A stretch of DNA of 64,000 bases, from the NCBI RefSeq assembly GCF_014199305.1, contig NZ_JACIJK010000003.1, forward strand, positions 62,001 to 126,000, given 5' to 3'. The position numbers and the translations under genes are program-made. The notes under the pieces are model-generated. The model had not been told where the DNA came from. It ran no database searches and saw only the letters and a list, made by a program, of their open reading frames with translations. The number at the start of each line of letters is the position of its first letter. Position 1 is the first letter of the stretch. Source of the stretch: Sphingomonas aerophila. GTDB lineage: Bacteria; Pseudomonadota; Alphaproteobacteria; Sphingomonadales; Sphingomonadaceae. Positions 53,816 through 62,478 of this stretch are shown here, piece by piece.

Positions 53816-54793
53816 ATGGGCGGTGGCAACGGTACGCACCGGATCCTGATCAGCTCGGCCGGGCGGCGGGTTGCGCTGCTGCGCTGCTTTCAAGCCGCCG
53901 GCCGCGAACTGGGCATCGATCTGCGCATCCTGGCATGCGATCTCGATCCGCAATGGAGCGCCGCCTGTCTGGAGGCGGACGCTGCCTTTGCAACGCCACC
54001 GGCGGGTTCGGACGAGTTCGTCGAAACAATGCTGGCGTTGTGCGAGCGTGAGCGCGTCGCCTTGGTCGTACCGACCATCGATACCGAACTGATCGCCTAT
54101 GCCCATGCGGCGCACCGGTTCGAGGCGATCGGCACCCACGTCGCGATCGGCTCGCCCGCGCTGGTCGAGATGGCGCGCGACAAGTATGAAACCGCGCGAT
54201 TCCTGGCCGCCGCCGGCGTGACGTCGCCCCGAACGGCGCGTGCGGCCGAGATTGTTGGCGACGGAGCGGACTGGTCGTGGCCGCTGCTCGCCAAGCCGCG
54301 TCATGGCAGCTCGAGTCGCGGCATCGCAGCCGTGTCCTGCCCCTCGGAGCTCGCGGCGCTTGATCGACAGGAACCCTATATCGTGCAGGAGATGCTGCGC
54401 GGGCGCGAGTTCACGGTCAGCCTGTACTTCGATCGCGAAGGCACGCTGCGCTGTGCGATCCCGCACGAGCGGCTGAGGGTGCGGGCCGGCGAGGTGGAGA
54501 AGGGCGTCACGATCCGGCATCCCGGGTTGGAGGACGCCGCGCGCAGACTTGCCGCAGCCCTGCCGGCGCCGCGTGGCGTGAAGTGCTTTCAGGCGATCAT
54601 GCCACCGGACGAAGAGCCATCGGTGTTCGAGATCAACGCCCGGTTCGGCGGGGGTTATCCGCTGGCCCATCGGGCTGGGGCGACTTTCGCGCGATGGCTG
54701 CTCGAGGAGCGGTTCGGCCGTCAGTCGACCGCCACGAACGACTGGGAAGCATCGGTGAAGATGCTGCGTTTCGACGATGCCGTCTTTCTGTGA
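53816..54793 (+). CDS. ATP-grasp enzyme (carbamoyl-phosphate-synthase-like)
   Basis: This 325-residue protein has an N-terminal Rossmann-like domain (HRILISSAGRRVALL), then an ATP-grasp core with LLAKPRHGSSSRGI, YIVQEMLRGREF and the metal-binding end FEINARFGGGYPLAH. Such single enzymes in surface-polysaccharide loci are thought to form amide or peptide-like bonds to sugar carboxyls, but the substrate is unknown. The gene starts one base after the PIG-L stop and its 3' end overlaps the HAD gene by 17 bases. Confidence 0.88.
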   Translation: MGGGNGTHRILISSAGRRVALLRCFQAAGRELGIDLRILACDLDPQWSAACLEADAAFATPPAGSDEFVETMLALCERERVALVVPTIDTELIAYAHAAHRFEAIGTHVAIGSPALVEMARDKYETARFLAAAGVTSPRTARAAEIVGDGADWSWPLLAKPRHGSSSRGIAAVSCPSELAALDRQEPYIVQEMLRGREFTVSLYFDREGTLRCAIPHERLRVRAGEVEKGVTIRHPGLEDAARRLAAALPAPRGVKCFQAIMPPDEEPSVFEINARFGGGYPLAHRAGATFARWLLEERFGRQSTATNDWEASVKMLRFDDAVFL

Positions 54794-55457
54794 CCAGGAG
54801 CAAATCCGGCGCGTCGTCGTATTCGACCTGGACGACACGCTGTATCTGGAGCGGGACTACGCGATTAGTGGGCTCGCCGCGGTGGGCGTGTGGGCGGGTT
54901 GCCAATTAGGGCTGACCGGCCTGGGCGCCAACATGCTGGCCCGGTTCCAGCGTGGTGAGCGGACCGGGATCTTCGATGCTGCTCTGGCGGAGCTTGGCCA
55001 CCCGGCATCCCCCGACCTGATTGGCAGTATGCTGGCCGTGTACCGGCAGCACCGGCCCCGAATTTCGCTCACGCCCGATGCGGCGGAGCTGCTGGACGAC
55101 CCCCCTAGAGAGACGGCGTTCGCGATCATCACCGACGGCTATCTCGATGCGCAGCGTCGCAAACTGCGCGCTTTGAAAGTTGGGCGGCGCGGCGTGCGGC
55201 TCGCAGTGTGCACCGACCGATGGGGTCGTGACGCGTGGAAGCCGAATGTCCGCGCGTTTGAACACGTCCAGCAGGCGTTTGGGCTGGGACCTGACCGGTA
55301 CACCTATGTGGCGGACAATCCGGCAAAGGACTTCCACGCGCCCCTGCGGCTCGGTTGGCAGACTGTTCGCGTCATGCGCCCCGAACGCTTGCACCAGGCG
55401 ATCCGGCCCGGCGATGTCGAGGCGGATCGTACGATCCTCGACCTCTGGCAATTGTGA
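54777..55457 (+). CDS. HAD-family hydrolase
   Basis: This 226-residue protein has the catalytic FDLDDTLY (Asp17, Asp19) with a helical cap, the IITDG loop, a lysine in DAWKPN and the acid pair in YVADNPAKDF. Together these indicate a phosphatase of the subfamily I type. It overlaps the ATP-grasp gene, and the pair recurs in capsule loci. It may dephosphorylate an intermediate of the ATP-grasp step. Its 3' end overlaps the convergent acyltransferase by 86 bases. Confidence 0.9.
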   Translation: MPSFCDQEQIRRVVVFDLDDTLYLERDYAISGLAAVGVWAGCQLGLTGLGANMLARFQRGERTGIFDAALAELGHPASPDLIGSMLAVYRQHRPRISLTPDAAELLDDPPRETAFAIITDGYLDAQRRKLRALKVGRRGVRLAVCTDRWGRDAWKPNVRAFEHVQQAFGLGPDRYTYVADNPAKDFHAPLRLGWQTVRVMRPERLHQAIRPGDVEADRTILDLWQL

Positions 55458-56556
55458 GGGGGCGGGCAGGGCGCTTCGTGCGATCTGACGCTGAGCCGCC
55501 CGCGCCAAATCCATTGATCCAGCGCTGCGCTGGCCTTTCCACCAGGAAGAAGCTCGCCGCGCCCAGTGCGACCGCGGCCGGAATCAGCACCAATGCCGAA
55601 ATCTTGTCGCTCAGCATATAGGCCGGCTGCTGCCAAAGGTAGATCGAATAGGACAGCAGGCCAAAGGCGGTCAGGACCCGGGCCGACAAGAGTCGCAGCA
55701 GCCAGGCAGGCGAGAGGTCGAGCATGTTGACCGACACCGCCAATAACAGGGCCGATGCGGTATACGCGAGAGGAAAGGGCGCCACGAAGAACAGCACCGC
55801 CGTCAGCACGGTGCATGGCACCGGAAGCCAGCCAAGCACACGCGCCAATTTCCCCTCGCCCAGTTCGGCATCACGGAGCCAAAGAAACAGCGCTGCTGAC
55901 AGGAATATCGGCGCCAGACGCACATCGCTACGCCAGTAGATCGCATGAGCACCCCCTGCGCCGATTGCCCAAAGGCGCGCCCCGTTCAACAATCCCGCTA
56001 TGCCAGCCAGCGTCAGCACCCATTTGGCCGGGCCGATCTGCCGGGACAGGAGGAATGCGATCAGCGCGAGCGCGACGTAGCAATGCTCCTCGACCGAGAG
56101 TGACCAGATATGCCCCAGCGCCAGGGAAGAACCACCGCTGACCGCCGGAACATAGTTCATCGTGAACGTGACCGCCGTCAAATACTCCCAAGTCTCGATG
56201 ACGGGGGCTCCGCGCAGGGCGAGGGAAATGAACGAGAACAGCGCCATTGCGGCCGTGAAGACTGCGAGAGCCGGGAAGATGCGGGCGACGCGTCGACGGA
56301 AGAAATCCGGAAGCGGGTGACGCGAGACGAACAGGATGCTGGCCATCAAGCGGCCGCTAAGCACGAAGAACAGGTCCACGCCGAACCCGCCCAGTACATA
56401 AAGCCGACCGAAATAAGCACTGCCGAAATGGGCAGCGAGCACCATGATGATGGCCAGCCCCCTCCAGCCATCAAGATAGGCGGCGCGTGGTGCCGTCCCG
56501 CGGTTCGACTGCCGTGCGGGTTCGGGAAAGGCTATGCCGTCCGCAGATCGGTTCAC
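55372..56556 (-). CDS. Acyltransferase-3 family membrane O-acyltransferase
   Basis: This is a protein of about 394 residues with roughly ten membrane helices. The opening YLDGWRGLAIIMVLAAHFG, then FGVDLFFVLSGRLM and FRRRVARIFPALAV, are AT3 hallmarks; LGHIWSLSVEEHCYVAL is the central motif. It adds acetyl or similar groups to surface glycans. The GTG at 56556 is preceded by AAGAGGA and is preferred to an ATG nine codons upstream. The extra C-terminal segment after about residue 360 is basic and overlaps the HAD gene. Confidence 0.9.
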   Translation of the reverse strand: MNRSADGIAFPEPARQSNRGTAPRAAYLDGWRGLAIIMVLAAHFGSAYFGRLYVLGGFGVDLFFVLSGRLMASILFVSRHPLPDFFRRRVARIFPALAVFTAAMALFSFISLALRGAPVIETWEYLTAVTFTMNYVPAVSGGSSLALGHIWSLSVEEHCYVALALIAFLLSRQIGPAKWVLTLAGIAGLLNGARLWAIGAGGAHAIYWRSDVRLAPIFLSAALFLWLRDAELGEGKLARVLGWLPVPCTVLTAVLFFVAPFPLAYTASALLLAVSVNMLDLSPAWLLRLLSARVLTAFGLLSYSIYLWQQPAYMLSDKISALVLIPAAVALGAASFFLVERPAQRWINGFGAGGSASDRTKRPARPLTIARGRGSYDPPRHRRAGSPGASVRGA

Positions 56557-56913
56557 GTGTCCTCTTGACCTTTGTCCTGACAAGCATGGCCGTTAGGGCC
56601 AGGCTAGGTACGCCGCACCTTGCGCGTCAACAGACCGAAAGGATGATGCGGGACGTCCTTTGGGGAGGGGCGAATTGATCGAGCCTGCTGCAGAAGAGAG
56701 GCGCCGCTCCACGACGCCGTGCCGTCTACCGCCTGGATACCATGCGTAAGGCCATCTGAATGCAATAGAACCAGCCGCCAGGATACTTGGCCGCACAGAC
56801 TCTGTTCCAATACTTACCTACGTAGCTTCTCCATGCTTCATCCGTGGTACTTTTGGCGATTAGAAGGTATGTTGATCGCAAATAAGTGGTGGGCGGAAAA
56901 AGAGGGGGCGGCT
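56557..56913. promoter_or_regulatory. AT-rich divergent region between acyltransferase and LuxR-type gene
   Basis: These 357 bases separate two divergent genes. The last 120 bases (56800-56910) are clearly AT-richer than the surroundings and likely contain the promoter of the regulator-kinase unit. Frames that continue upstream from the regulator lack protein-like composition. No exact promoter boxes are assigned. Confidence 0.4.
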
Positions 56914-57714
56914 GTGCGTGAAAACATCGCAATAGCAATTATGAATCGTAATGAGATCGAAGGTGAGGGGCTGAAGCGAATCCTGGTAGATCGTCAGTTC
57001 CAGACGGTTGATGTATGCCGAGATCTTCGCGCTCTGACAGAAATCGGACGAAATATTTCGGATAATATTCTGGTCATTGTAACCGCGCCGGCCGACTCTA
57101 CCAGCATCGACCTCTGCCGCCAGATCCGCACCGAACTGGCGGGCGCCAAAATACTTCTGTTGGCGCATTCTTGCGCAAGTGGCCTAGTTGCCGAGGCCTT
57201 CCGTGAAGGTGCGGATGGTTATGTCAGCAAGGACACGTCCTGCGCCAGCCTCGTTCAGATGATCCGACTGGTGGCGCTCGGAGAAAAGATCATCCCCTCA
57301 CAGGTCGTGTTCGAGCTGGCCGAGGTCAGGAGCGACCCCAGGTGGGTGGACGGGGACAACCGGGTGGACAAGGCCAAAATCTCTGAGCGGGAGGTCGAAA
57401 TCCTGCGCGGGCTGGTCAACGGTGAACCCAACAAGGTCATCTCCCGCCGCCTTGGCATCAGGGAGGCCACGGTAAAGGTCCATATCAAGTCGATCCTGCG
57501 CAAGCTGCACGTCGCGAACCGTACACAGGCCGCCATCTGGGCGCTGAGCCGAGGCGTCGTGAAGAGGAGCACGACGGCCCTGCTGCCAAAGGCCGGCCTG
57601 GAAGGCGAGCGGCCGGTGGAGCGGCCAGGCGCGGGGGACGGCATGGCAGGCGCGCAGATCGCGGCACTGAAAGCCGCCTTCACCCCGATCGAGGCGTCCG
57701 CGGGACACCATTGA
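56914..57714 (+). CDS. LuxR/NarL-type regulator with a pseudo-receiver domain
   Basis: This 266-residue protein starts at GTG with AGGGGG upstream. The receiver-like domain (about 1-125) has NRNEIEGEGL where the acidic pair is expected and ILVIVTAPADST where the phospho-acceptor Asp should be, so canonical phosphorylation is unlikely. The conserved Lys survives (GYVSKDTS). The HTH (about 163-225) is canonical: ISEREVEILRGLVNG to RKLHVANRTQAAIWAL. It lies 45 bp before the Wzc-like gene and probably controls the locus. The last 45 residues are an unrecognised tail. Confidence 0.88.
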   Translation: MRENIAIAIMNRNEIEGEGLKRILVDRQFQTVDVCRDLRALTEIGRNISDNILVIVTAPADSTSIDLCRQIRTELAGAKILLLAHSCASGLVAEAFREGADGYVSKDTSCASLVQMIRLVALGEKIIPSQVVFELAEVRSDPRWVDGDNRVDKAKISEREVEILRGLVNGEPNKVISRRLGIREATVKVHIKSILRKLHVANRTQAAIWALSRGVVKRSTTALLPKAGLEGERPVERPGAGDGMAGAQIAALKAAFTPIEASAGHH

Positions 57715-57759
57715 ACGACACCAGAAATCCCGCCGGTCGCCGGCGGAGGGGGTAGGCCC

Positions 57760-60048
57760 ATGCCAAGTGACGCTCTCGCACCTGCCGACATGGCGATGCG
57801 CCCTGTTCCGCTGTTTCCGCTGCGGGCCGAGGTCGCCGAAACGGGGCGACCAGGTTACCTTGGCATCGCAGAGTTCTTCCGCGTCCTGCGCCGGCGCGCG
57901 TCCCTGATCCTCTTGGTCGCGGTGCTCGGCACGATCGCGGCCATGGTGGTGATCGCGAAGACAGTGCCGGTGTACAGCAGTTCGGCAACTGTCATGGTCA
58001 AGCTGCCGGACCAGGGCGTCGATGCCGCCAACCCGAACGTTGTGCTGACGCCCAACGAAGAAACCGAGATCCAGACCAAGGTTGAGCTGCTGCAATCGCG
58101 CAACCTAGCCCGTGCGACTGCCAAGTCCCTCCGCCTTGCTGACGATCCCGAGTTTGCCGCCGAAAAGACCCGTCACGTTGGACCGTTTCGCTGGGTCCTG
58201 CAGCATCTGGTTACCGCGCCTGCCATCTCAACCGATCCCGAGGAACAGCGTAAGCAGGCCGAAAGGGCGCGGACCGAGGAAATCGTCAACAAGCTGATCA
58301 ACCGGCTCGACGTGGCGCGTGTCGCTCGGTCAAGCCTGATCAAGGTCACCGCTTCGTCGACCGATCCACAAAAGGCAGCGCGCATCGCGAACCGGACAGT
58401 GGAAACCTATATCCGGGGCCAGGTCGATGATGCTCGCGAGGGCCGCGAACAGGACATCAAGAGCCTTTCCCAACGGGTCAGGGAAGTTGGTGGCCATCTC
58501 CACAATGCCGACTTCGCCGTCGCCCAATACCGCAAGCAGCACGGGCTGATCGATGCTCAACCGGACGCCAGCGGCGTGATCCAGTCGAACCAGCTCAACG
58601 GCCTTCTCGCCCAGGCCAGGGCCGACAATGCCGTCAGCGCCCGGCGTGCAGCGTCCCAGGCAAGCGGAGCAACGACGTCGCCACTGCTTGCCGGCTTGCA
58701 GGAACAGGAGACCGCTCTGGAACGTCGGCTGAGCGAGCTGAAGACCTTTTACGGCCCCGGCTATTCGGAAGTTACCAGGACCAATGCCGAACTTGCCGCC
58801 CTGCGTGGACGGATCAGCCTCGAAAGGCAGCGGATTGGCGCGGACCTGAGGAACGAGGCGGCAGCGGGGGGCGCGCGTGTTGCCACGATCCAATCGGACC
58901 TTGGTGGTGTTCGGTCGCAGACCTTCCAGGCAGGGGCAGCAGCCGTTCCGCTGCGCGCGCTTCAGCGCAATGCGGAGGCGGTGAACGGGCTTTATATCTC
59001 GCTGCTCAACCAGCTGAACCAGAAGATCGGAACTCCGGCAGACGTGCAGCCCGACCTGGCGATCGTATCCCGCGCGCCCGTTCCCGACGTGCCGAGCAGG
59101 CCCGTGCCGGGTCGTGCGCTCGCTATGGCGCTGCCCGGTTCGCTCGCGCTCGGCATCATGCTGGCCTTTGCGGTCGAAGCGATGGACACCAAGCTGCGCA
59201 CGGCCGAGCAGGCGGAGCGGATCCTTGGCCTGCCGACGCTCGCCATGGTGCCCGACGTGTCTGACGAGGCCGGCCCCGGCATGCCGATCTCCTCGCTGGT
59301 GACCCAACGGCCCATATCGCGCTTTGCCGAGGCGATACGAAACCTGTTGATAGAGGTGGAAACGCGAGGACCACGGGGGCGATCACGTGTCGTGGTGGTC
59401 ACGTCACCGAGCGGTGGTGAAGGAAAGAACACCATCGCCACCAGCCTTGCCGCTGCCGCTGCCAGCGTCGGGCGGGTCGCCGTGGTAGTCGACTTCGACC
59501 TGCGGCGTCCCAAGCTGGGCGCGCAGGCCGGTGCAAAGCCGGGCACGGGCGTGGTCGCCTATCTGTCAGGCGGGGCGGCGGTGGACGAGCTGCCCGTGAC
59601 GGAGAACGAGGGGCACTTCGCCGTGATCGGCGTTGGGGAGGTGCCGATGGATCCGGGCGTCCTGATCACATCGCCGCGGCTGCCGGGCCTGATCGATCAG
59701 CTGCGCGACCGCTATGACCTGATCATCCTCAATGCGCCGCCGATCCTGCCCGTGCGCGATGCCAAGACCCTGGCCGACCTGGGCGATGCCACGCTGTTGG
59801 TGCTGAAATGGGGAAAGACCAACCCGGAGGCGGCTCGCGTGGCCATGGAGATGTTCGACCGGCCGGTCACCGGCGCGGTGATGAACATGGTTGATTATGC
59901 CGTTCACGCGAAGCGCCGGCATGGCGACGCCATTCACCACATCGCGAACCTGAACGACTATTTCGATGGTCCGGCCCCGCCAGCCGGCCCCTTCGGGATC
60001 ACCCGGCTGGCGCGGAAGCTCCGGCGTTCGGTGGAGCGAGCGGCATAG
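57760..60048 (+). CDS. Wzz/BY-kinase-type polysaccharide copolymerase with degenerate kinase motifs
   Basis: This 762-residue protein has a transmembrane helix near 48-66, a Wzz domain with a long coiled coil (about 100-400), a second helix near 463-483 and a BY-kinase-like cytosolic domain. Walker A is SGGEGKNT (Asn557 follows Lys556, where Ser or Thr is expected). Walker A' VVVDFDLRRP is intact. The Walker B position reads LIILNAPP, with Asn658 where Asp is expected. Only two tyrosines lie in the C-terminal 45 residues, so there is no tyrosine cluster. It should act in chain-length control and export; kinase activity is doubtful. Confidence 0.9.
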   Translation: MPSDALAPADMAMRPVPLFPLRAEVAETGRPGYLGIAEFFRVLRRRASLILLVAVLGTIAAMVVIAKTVPVYSSSATVMVKLPDQGVDAANPNVVLTPNEETEIQTKVELLQSRNLARATAKSLRLADDPEFAAEKTRHVGPFRWVLQHLVTAPAISTDPEEQRKQAERARTEEIVNKLINRLDVARVARSSLIKVTASSTDPQKAARIANRTVETYIRGQVDDAREGREQDIKSLSQRVREVGGHLHNADFAVAQYRKQHGLIDAQPDASGVIQSNQLNGLLAQARADNAVSARRAASQASGATTSPLLAGLQEQETALERRLSELKTFYGPGYSEVTRTNAELAALRGRISLERQRIGADLRNEAAAGGARVATIQSDLGGVRSQTFQAGAAAVPLRALQRNAEAVNGLYISLLNQLNQKIGTPADVQPDLAIVSRAPVPDVPSRPVPGRALAMALPGSLALGIMLAFAVEAMDTKLRTAEQAERILGLPTLAMVPDVSDEAGPGMPISSLVTQRPISRFAEAIRNLLIEVETRGPRGRSRVVVVTSPSGGEGKNTIATSLAAAAASVGRVAVVVDFDLRRPKLGAQAGAKPGTGVVAYLSGGAAVDELPVTENEGHFAVIGVGEVPMDPGVLITSPRLPGLIDQLRDRYDLIILNAPPILPVRDAKTLADLGDATLLVLKWGKTNPEAARVAMEMFDRPVTGAVMNMVDYAVHAKRRHGDAIHHIANLNDYFDGPAPPAGPFGITRLARKLRRSVERAA

Positions 60049-60081
60049 TCCGGACGGCCGGAATCGGGCAGCGATCGGCCC

Positions 60082-61494
60082 CTACCGTTGCCCCGCCACG
60101 GCGAGCGCGCCTTCACGCGGGGCGGGCCAATGCCGGAGGGTGCGGCGGAGGGACAGACTGAGCCCGGTCAACCAGATCGCCGCAAAAACGACATGGGCGA
60201 TATTGGCGCCCATCGCGCCGATCACGGTAACCAGGGGCGGGGCCGCAAGGTAGAACCCGGCCGTTGCCATCATCACGGTTCGCATCACCGCGGGCTGTTT
60301 GCCCAGCGCAAGCAGGGCCGCGCGGCTGGCGGCGCCGCTGATGCCGAGGGAGACGGCGAAGACCTGTACCGTGAGCAGGGGCGCAGCAGCGGCAAAGGCG
60401 GGGCCCGCCGTCCAGCTGAGCAGCCGCTCCCCCGTCAGCAGCAGCGCGGCGACGCACGCGGCACCATAGATGGCGAGCAGGATCTCGGTCTGCAGCACCA
60501 CCCGGACCAACGCCTTGCGCTGGCCCTGTGCGGCCATGCGGCTCAGCTCCGGATAGATCACCGCCTCGACCTGCGATCCAACCTGCTGGATTACGCGGCT
60601 GACGCGCTTGGCAATGTGGTAGAGCCCGGCCGATGCCGGGCTCGCCAGCCATCCAACGATCAGCGTGTCGATCTGCTGGACGCTCGATGAAAGGGTGAGG
60701 GCGGCATTCGCACCCCATGTGAAGCGCCAGAGGCCGGGAAAGCGGTCGGAGATGCCGCGGACCGGAGCCCGGAGCAGGCCGGTGATGCGGGCCTTCGTCC
60801 GAAGGATCACGCACGCAGCGGCGAAGTTGGTCAGCGAGCCCTGGATCTGGGTGATGGCCCACAGGATCACGAAGCCGCGCAGCCCCGCGCCGTACGAGAT
60901 TGCGATGATCACAAGCGCCAGCCGAACCAGCGCATTGGCGATCTGGATACGGGCCATTGTATGAAAATGACCGTACAGCCGGAAGATCGCCGTCGAGACG
61001 CCATTCACCGTGAACAGAAGCGACGTCATGTAGATCAGCGCCAGTCCCGCCATCCTAAGGGGTAAGCCCGTGACCCAATGCGCGGCGAGGCTCAGGATGG
61101 AGGCGGCCGCCCAGGCGGTCGCGCCACCGGCCAGATCCAGCAACAGGCCAAACTTGAACAACGAACGAAGGTCGGCGCGGTCAGCCTCCGCGTTCAATGT
61201 CGCGCCATAACGGATCAGCGGCTGCCACGATTGAAAGCTGAGCAACCGCTCGCTCGCCTGCCCCAGGGTGAGGATCAGCGCGAGGATGCCGTAACTGGCG
61301 GGCCCAAGCGCGCGTGCGGTGACGGCGACCGATACCAGGCTGATCGCCGCGGTCGCGGCCGTGCCGGTGAGTAGCGAGCCGACGGCCCGGGATCGGCGAT
61401 GAAGGACTGCCTGCCGCACCCGTTCCCACGTCGGCAGCCGCCGCACCGTGTTCCTCACGTGCTCCATCATGCGCCCAGCGCCCTCCCCCGTCAT
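60082..61494 (-). CDS. Oligosaccharide flippase (Wzx-like, MATE fold)
   Basis: This 470-residue protein has about 12-14 membrane helices. The opening LLTGTAATAAISLVSVAVTARALGP and YGILALILTLGQ are typical of the polysaccharide_synt/Wzx family, which moves lipid-linked repeat units across the inner membrane. An ATG at 61470 is a possible alternative start. It is convergent with the Wzc-like gene (34-base gap) and divergent from a methyltransferase gene. Confidence 0.92.
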   Translation of the reverse strand: MTGEGAGRMMEHVRNTVRRLPTWERVRQAVLHRRSRAVGSLLTGTAATAAISLVSVAVTARALGPASYGILALILTLGQASERLLSFQSWQPLIRYGATLNAEADRADLRSLFKFGLLLDLAGGATAWAAASILSLAAHWVTGLPLRMAGLALIYMTSLLFTVNGVSTAIFRLYGHFHTMARIQIANALVRLALVIIAISYGAGLRGFVILWAITQIQGSLTNFAAACVILRTKARITGLLRAPVRGISDRFPGLWRFTWGANAALTLSSSVQQIDTLIVGWLASPASAGLYHIAKRVSRVIQQVGSQVEAVIYPELSRMAAQGQRKALVRVVLQTEILLAIYGAACVAALLLTGERLLSWTAGPAFAAAAPLLTVQVFAVSLGISGAASRAALLALGKQPAVMRTVMMATAGFYLAAPPLVTVIGAMGANIAHVVFAAIWLTGLSLSLRRTLRHWPAPREGALAVAGQR

Positions 61495-61611
61495 GGCGGC
61501 GACCCTGCTTTATCGGGGATGGTCGCGCACTCGCCCAGCCGACGTACTTCAAAAGAGCAACGTCCCAACGCCGGAGTGGCACGCTACCAAGGCGGGGGGA
61601 GGGCTGCCTTC

Positions 61612-62478
61612 GTGATCACTGCGGCGCGTTTCTTTGCTGGTCCTGGTGGCGACTCGGTCGAACTGGAAGACCGATTCTTCACCGACCTGAAAACCCGTAA
61701 CGCCACCTTCAAGCGAACCGCGACCGACCGGTTCGGCGACCTGGACGACGTGTGCATCCGCTGTTTCGCGGCCGCCGAGACATCGATCCGGGACGTGCTC
61801 GACATTGGCATCTCGTCGGGCGGTGCGACGCTGGCCCTGTCGGAACGGCTGCACAAGGCCGGGTATGATGCGGCCGTGACGGGGACCGACCTGTCGTTGA
61901 CCGCGCACATCGTGCCGGTGCTGCCGGGCGTCAGAGCGCTGGTCGATGACGCGGGCTTTCCGCTGCAGCATGACGTGCTCGGGCTTGCCGTCCGGCCCTG
62001 GCGGCGGCGCGCCGATTACCTGACGGGAATGTTGTTCGTCCGCAACCTCCTGAACAGGATAGCCGGAAATCGCGCGCGGCGGGAGTTGCAGCGCGGCACC
62101 GATCAGGTTCGCTCCGTCCGACTGGTCAGCCCGCGGCTGGCGAACGATCGCCGGGTTTCGGTGGAACAGAACGACATCCTGGTACCCACCGAACAGTATC
62201 GCAACAGGTTCAACTTCGTCCGGGTCGCCAACGTCCTGAACCGCGATTACTTCAATGAGCCCGACCTGCGACGGGCGCTGCACAATTGCGTCAGCTACCT
62301 GTCCGGCCCGGGCGCCTGGCTTCTGGTGGTGCGGTCAACGGGCGGTCACCATGTCGCGACCTTGTTCCAGGTGTCCGCCGATGGGCGGCGGCTGACGGCC
62401 GTTGATCGTTTTGGCGGCGGGTCGGAGGTCGAATGGCTGGTGTTCCAGACGCCCCTGCCGGGTGAATGGGCGCGGTGA
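61612..62478 (+). CDS. SAM-dependent methyltransferase-like protein
   Basis: This is a protein of about 288 residues with a class I methyltransferase motif I (VLDIGISSGGATLALSERL), GTDLSL for the following acidic strand end, and VANVLNRDYFNEPDLRRAL in the motif IV region. It would methylate a sugar or the polymer terminus. The GTG at 61612 is preceded by GGGGGGAGGG; the frame is open to 61399 over the flippase start. It overlaps the next glycosyltransferase gene. The family assignment is by motif only. Confidence 0.78.
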   Translation: MITAARFFAGPGGDSVELEDRFFTDLKTRNATFKRTATDRFGDLDDVCIRCFAAAETSIRDVLDIGISSGGATLALSERLHKAGYDAAVTGTDLSLTAHIVPVLPGVRALVDDAGFPLQHDVLGLAVRPWRRRADYLTGMLFVRNLLNRIAGNRARRELQRGTDQVRSVRLVSPRLANDRRVSVEQNDILVPTEQYRNRFNFVRVANVLNRDYFNEPDLRRALHNCVSYLSGPGAWLLVVRSTGGHHVATLFQVSADGRRLTAVDRFGGGSEVEWLVFQTPLPGEWAR

